A stretch of 11,533 bases of DNA from Spirogloea muscicola (lineage: Eukaryota > Streptophyta > Zygnematophyceae > Spirogloeales > Spirogloeaceae), in assembly GCA_009602725.1 (NCBI GenBank), contig WELB01000160.1:241962-253494 (forward strand), read 5' to 3'. The notes below the pieces were generated by a model. The model worked only from the letters and a program-made list of their open reading frames with translations, did not search any database and had not been told where the DNA came from. Positions 8,322 through 11,533 of this stretch are shown in pieces (position 1 is the stretch's first letter; each line of letters starts with the position of its first letter). The position numbers and the translations under genes are program-made.

Positions 8322-8725
8322 TCGTAGCAGCTTTGTTTCTGTTACTTAGCGCTTCCCCTGGCCCCCTTCTCGTACTCTGTTCATTCTTTTTCGGGCTGGT
8401 TGTTCCAGCCCCTATTCTCAATGGGCGAGCACTTTCTCTTTTGGGCCTGCAGCGTCTCCTGTAGCTCTTTGGATTTTGTCCATTCTTTTTTGGCTGGCTT
8501 CTGCCAGCCCCTCTCTTCTATGGGCGAGCTTTTCCACTTTTGGGCTGGCTTGGCCAGCTCCTCTTCTCCAAGGCTTGGCCAGCCCCTCTTTCCTTTTGGG
8601 CTGGCTTCTCACAGCCCTTGCCCCCATCGGGAGAGCCACTTTCTTTCTTCGTTTGGCCTTTAGACCTTGTCCATTCCTTTGGGCTGGCCTCTCTCAGCCA
8701 ACTGCTCTCAACTTGGACGCACTTT
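8322..8725 (+). repeat. Cluster of five hairpin repeat units with shared 3' lead-in
   Basis: After the coding tail ending at 8316 come GTAGCAGCTTTGTTTCTGT and CTTCCCCTGGCCCCCTTCTCG, then hairpins at 8393-8411 (GGGCTGG/CCAGCCC), 8492-8509 (GGCTGGC/GCCAGCC), 8544-8558 (GCTGGC/GCCAGC), 8598-8617 (GGGCTG/CAGCCC) and 8682-8699 (GGCTG/CAGCC). Loops differ while both stem strands stay complementary. Most units are preceded by a pyrimidine run such as CATTCTTTTT and followed by a tail ending GAGC or CACTTT. Confidence 0.8.
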
Positions 8726-8758
8726 GTCTCGCTGCAGCGGTCGATGTCCCGCGCGCTG

Positions 8759-8868
8759 CACCTGTGGGCCGGCAGAGCCCTCGCTGCTGCCTCTGGCTCT
8801 GGCCAGGGACCCACTTCCAGGAGCCTAGCGTCTCTGACCTAAGGCTGCTTAGCAGGGTCACTGAGTGA
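8759..8868 (+). pseudogene. Retroelement coding tail, copy 4 (one frameshift)
   Basis: Reading begins HLWAGRALAAASGSGQG in one frame and ends SVSDLRLLSRVTE then TGA in another. The 110-nt length implies one net indel relative to the 108-nt intact copy at 9635-9742. It lies immediately downstream of hairpin units and is followed by another 3' part with a hairpin. Confidence 0.55.
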
Positions 8869-9012
8869 TCCATAGCTGCTTTGTTTCTTTGTGTGCTTGT
8901 TTTCCTTATCGCTTCCCCTGGCCCCCTTCTCGTCCTCTGTTGACCTCCCCTCTTGGGCTGGCTTTTCCAGCCCATATTCTCAATGGGCGAGCACTTTCTT
9001 CTTTTTCTTTTA
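8869..9012 (+). repeat. Retroelement 3' part with one hairpin unit
   Basis: Begins GATCCATAGCTGCTTTGTTTC after the stop at 8868, has CTTCCCCTGGCCCCCTTCTCG as in the copy at 8350, then hairpin GGGCTGG (8955-8961), loop CTTTT, CCAGCCC (8967-8973) and the tail CTCAATGGGCGAGCAC, ending in CTTTCTTCTTTTTC. This is the cleanest single 'tail, stop, lead-in, hairpin, pyrimidine end' unit. Confidence 0.75.
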
Positions 9013-9063
9013 GGACACCCGCCGTGGGCGCCCGTGAGGCGGCTGTACATGTTCTACAGCCAG

Positions 9064-9138
9064 CTTATAGTGGAGAGAAGGCGCGCGGGGCGCATGAAAT
9101 GAAATGGAGGCCAATTCAAGCCGATACATTGTTCAGGC
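9064..9138 (+). repeat. 60-bp direct repeat, copy 1
   Basis: Positions 9079-9138 match 9909-9968 at 58 of 60 bases (AGGCGCGCGGGGCGCATGAA at the left, GATACATTGTTCAGGC at the right). Similarity continues weakly leftward into a TATAGTGGAGAG word comparable to TATAAGTAGAGGG at copy 2. Both copies lie about 50-60 bp after the CACTTTCTT end of a hairpin unit. Confidence 0.85.
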
Positions 9139-9299
9139 AGAGTCTACGGCAAACTAAACAGGGCTACACAATACGGTAAACGAAACCAAGGTGCCTAAGG
9201 TGACATCAGTACCCACGGGTGAGCACAAACAAATGCGACAAGCTAGTGGAGAGAGACTAGAAGAGTCTTTCTCTCGCTTTTTTATACTTTCCAATCCTT

Positions 9300-9742
9300 T
9301 CGCCGACGTTGTCACGACTGACTGCTTTGTTTCCAGCAGCGCCAAACGCTCGTCGGAGGAGGCGGGTTACGCAGTCTGCCAAGAGGCGGGCGCAAAGGAA
9401 CGGAAATACTCGGACCACCCGGTGGGAGACGAGTTAGTTCCACAGGCAGTCGACGTTTATGGAGCCTTTGGCACAAAACGGCTTGACTTGCTTCACCGCC
9501 TTGCGCGGCGTGCAGCGGCCCGCCGCCTCGGGCAGCAAGGCGAGCAGCCCGGCTTCAATGTCGCCCGGTAACTCGCTCAAGTCTTCCGAATGCGTTTGGC
9601 CATCTCGATGCAGCGGTCCCTTGCCTTCACGGTTCACTTGCGCGCAGGCCAAGCTTTGGCGGCGGCCTCCGGCTTCCGTCAGGGCGACGTCTTTCCGCCG
9701 GCTAGCTACTCAGACTTGCATCTCCTGACTAGAGGTTACTGA
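9300..9742 (+). pseudogene. Degenerate C-terminal fragment of a retroelement (LINE-like) polyprotein
   Basis: One frame runs from about 9191 to TGA 9740-9742, broken only by TAA at 9569-9571. The upper part, from about 9300, includes an ADVV motif, an Ala/Glu/Lys-rich stretch with KERKYSDH, then ELVPQAVDVYGAFG and an Arg/Ala-rich LARRAAARR helix. After the stop, the same frame continues with MQRSLAF, HLRAGQALAAASGF and SDLHLLTRGY. This order (D-V-T-V-like strand, KR-x-Y helix, V-P-x-x-V-x-x-Y-G strand, then Arg-rich helices with MQR) resembles, from memory, the region downstream of reverse transcriptase in retroelement proteins annotated widely in algae and plants. No reverse transcriptase core is present, so this is a 5'-truncated copy. 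The tail recurs at 398-511, 648-690, 8272-8316 and 8759-8868. Confidence 0.6.
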
Positions 9743-9862
9743 GCGTCCCCTGGCTGATGTCTTCGTCCTAGTCCTTCGCACTCCGGCTCTTTCAGACCTT
9801 GTCCATTCCTTTGGGCTGGCCTTTCCCAGCCACCAGTCAATCTGGCCGCACTTTCTTTCTTT
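9743..9862 (+). repeat. Retroelement 3' part with hairpin, near-identical to an inverted copy at 4211-4270
   Basis: Downstream of the stop at 9742 the sequence reaches CCTTGTCCATTCCTTT and hairpin GGCTGG (9814-9819)/CCAGCC (9826-9831), then CACCAGTCAATCTGGCCGCACTTTCTT. The 60 bases from 9797 match the reverse complement of 4211-4270 with about four differences. Confidence 0.75.
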
Positions 9863-9891
9863 TGGGAGAAGGTGAAGAAAGTGAAGACACT

Positions 9892-9981
9892 CTATAAGTA
9901 GAGGGAGGAGGCGCGCGGGGCGCATGAAATGAAATAGAGGCCAGTTCAAGCCGATACATTGTTCAGGCTATAAGTAGAGGG
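9892..9981 (+). repeat. 60-bp direct repeat, copy 2, bracketed by 14-bp direct repeats
   Basis: CTATAAGTAGAGGG occurs exactly at 9892-9905 and 9968-9981, bracketing 62 nt that contain the second copy of the 60-bp repeat. This could be a target-site duplication. Because the left word is also loosely present at copy 1, it could instead be part of the element, with the right word marking a partial tandem duplication. Confidence 0.8.
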
Positions 9982-10647
9982 CGATGGCTGTGATTAGCCA
10001 GCCCAGGAAACGGAATGACTTCGCTCAGTCATCTTAGCGCCCGGTAGCATACGGCTTCGCTTTGTGTAGCACACTGTTTGCACTGGCGTTTACCTGAACC
10101 ATTGCTGGCTTGATTGGCCTCCCTTCCATTTCATCCGCACAGTGGCCTCCTCTCTTCCATGAGATGAAATAGCTCTTCCAGGTGATCAGCTCTTTCATAG
10201 CTCGTCAAAGCTTGCCAAAGCTAGCACGGAAGGGATGCACAAAGTCCCAAGGGCCTGGAGAGCGTCGCAAGCAGCTATGCAAGTGGCTACTACGAGTTGG
10301 TGCTTGACAAGGTAACAGCCGCAAGTTGGAGTAGCTATATCCAGCTCGCTGCTGGATAAGACTGAGTGAAGCTGTGGAGATAAGCAAACAGAAGGATCGG
10401 ACGAGAGGTTCACTCTCATCTGTGGATAGGGCTAAATTAAGCCAGCAGCAAATTTACAGGTGATTTTGATGTTAAGAGAAAAAAAATGAATTCTGGAGTA
10501 AACGGGCGGCGCCAAGCTGCAGAAGCTCGCCCAAGAGTCCTAGATCTGCTGGGAGTATGCCTGATGTGGGCCTGGCATGGGGGCCTGACGAGCTACTCTA
10601 CCCTAATCCTCGCGAGTCGCACCTTTGCGACTGACCTGGCCAATACA
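9982..10647. other. No gene recognised
   Basis: There is a GCCAGCCC word near 9999 and a 74-codon minus-strand frame (10419-10195) rich in Cys, Leu and Ser with no recognisable motif. The right end is the 3' flank of the lyase gene. Confidence 0.3.
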
Positions 10648-10653
10648 TTTATT
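10648..10653 (-). promoter_or_regulatory. Polyadenylation signal AATAAA of the lyase gene
   Basis: The minus strand reads AATAAA about 71 nt downstream of the lyase stop codon. This is a typical distance for a eukaryotic poly(A) signal. No competing copy lies between it and the stop. Confidence 0.55.
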
Positions 10654-10723
10654 CCACTATCCTAAGAACAAATTTGGCGGCTGTGATTGCGCCTCGGGTT
10701 GTGGTCGAACGTTCTCGTGCCAG

Positions 10724-11324
10724 CTACCTCGGACCCGCCTGGGTCCGCACCGCTGCCTCTACAAGGCCGGCAGACCGGATGGCCAGTGAGTAAGGTGCAG
10801 CGAAGCTGTTGGCCGGCGACCCAAACTGGTGGAAGGTGGCACCGTCAAGGAGAAGGTCGGCGCGCGATTGGATGGTGGCCGTGTTGTCAAAGCCAGGAGT
10901 GATGAGGGCGTCTTGAAACCAGGGCGTGACCTCGGTAACTGCGCCCGGGCGGAACGCATTGCCCTCTGAGAGAATGTTGCCCTGTACGCGCCCGCCGAGG
11001 CAGTAATACGTCCAGTCGCTGTAGAAGTTGTTCACGACGTGGCACTGGCCGAAGCGACAGTGCGGTTGGCGTTGGTGGGAGTTGGAGAACCAATTTCCGT
11101 AGACTGTGACTCGCAGGTCTCTGTCGAGAGTGTCATTATCGGCATCCCCAAGCAGCATCACAAAGCCCTTGTCGAGAGATGTGCCATTGGCGGTGAGCAG
11201 GCCATGGTTGTGCAGGAAGTTGTTGGAGATGGTGACGTCCTTCGAGCCACGGATCACTGTTGTCAGGCCGCGGTATGCATTCTCCACGTGGCAGTGGTCA
11301 ATTGCCACATAGCGTGATCCATCT
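10724..11324 (-). CDS. PL1-family pectate/pectin lyase, 3' terminal exon (5' part outside window)
   Basis: This single exon of 199 codons plus TAG begins after a CTGCAG acceptor at 11330-11325 preceded by a pyrimidine tract. The upstream exons are not in the window. The protein is the C-terminal half of a right-handed beta-helix lyase that cleaves pectin or pectate by beta-elimination, probably secreted (the signal peptide would be in the missing part). Landmarks, numbered within the exon product: VAIDHC (6-11), DVTISNN (29-35), FVMLLGDAD (54-62), QRQPHCRFG (84-92), HVVNNFY (95-101), LSEGN (118-122) and a plant-like C-terminus with APYS. The R-x-P-x-x-R pair R85/R90 matches the catalytic arginines of the family (PelC R218/R223). 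Oddities are R18 and T22 in place of the usual acidic calcium ligands in the D-G-L-x-D motif, and about 10 extra residues (42-51) before the MLLG strand. The family call is strong; pectate versus pectin substrate is open. Confidence 0.9.
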
Positions 11325-11533
11325 CTGCAGTCAAGGAGGGAAATAGCATATCAGATTGGTGATAATCGGATGACAGATATGTGAAGTGACAGATAATGGT
11401 GGGGAGAAGGGGGAGGTGGGAGGGAGGTGAGGGCAGGGCTGGGGAAAGTGGGGTGAGAAGGGGGGGTGTGGGGAGGGGGGAGCAAGAGTTGGAGGGAGGG
11501 AGGGGTGGTTGCAGAAAGGGAGAGAGAGGAGAG
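11325..11533 (-). other. Intron of the PL1 lyase gene (partial), G-rich on the plus strand
   Basis: The sequence upstream of the lyase exon has an in-frame TGA within about 30 nt and a good acceptor (pyrimidine-rich stretch ending CTGCAG), so it is intron. A possible branch site CTGAT lies near the acceptor. From about 11398 to the window end the plus strand is almost pure purine with many runs of three to six G, so the transcript strand is a long C/T tract. The next exon must lie beyond 11533. Confidence 0.75.

Noticed and set aside
8322-8725. CRISPR-like array of hairpin units
   Set aside because: Unit lengths and sequences vary, there are no regular spacers, and the window is eukaryotic with introns.

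Overview
The window reads as eukaryotic nuclear DNA, most likely from a streptophyte green alga or an early-diverging plant. Two genes support this. One is an intron-rich gene whose protein has the plant form of the mitochondrial DUF1640/CCDC90 family. The other is a plant-like PL1 pectate/pectin lyase exon. GT-AG introns, an AATAAA signal, GCC trinucleotide tracts and abundant non-coding repeats fit the same picture. The exact taxon cannot be read from the sequence.

Layout. Positions 1-240 hold a GCG-rich tract and a palindromic double G-box. Positions 245-1020 hold 3' ends of a repeated retroelement-like family: short coding tails ending in S-D-L-R-L-L-[ST]-R, a stop, then a pyrimidine-rich 3' part with one or more small GGGCTGG/CCAGCCC hairpins. 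Positions 1020-2877 have no recognisable gene. Positions 2878-3233 form a large imperfect inverted repeat that includes two 65-bp tandem units; one arm carries a 62-nt segment of the hairpin family that the other arm lacks. Positions 3234-4345 hold a CGT microsatellite and three units of a roughly 70-bp tandem repeat, the last two separated by another minus-strand hairpin element. Positions 4346-5227 show no gene, only a decayed hairpin.

Positions 5228-7523 on the minus strand contain a complete 8-exon gene, and all seven GT-AG introns can be placed exactly. It encodes a 305-residue DUF1640 protein with a mitochondrial presequence, a coiled coil and a C-terminal membrane segment. Its upstream side (7524-8230) is GC-rich with a CGG tract and is probably promoter or leader. 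Positions 8230-9860 hold more of the repeat family, including the longest coding remnant (about 9300-9742, interrupted by one in-frame stop). A 60-bp repeat occurs at 9079 and 9909. Positions 10724-11324 on the minus strand are the 3' terminal exon of a PL1 lyase with both catalytic arginines but without two usual calcium ligands. Its upstream intron is a G-rich (plus strand) tract that runs to the window end.

The two genes have no evident functional link; the rest of the window is mostly repeat-derived. No defence system, operon or CRISPR array is visible. The most interesting signal is the hairpin repeat family, with filled and empty sites visible inside other repeats.
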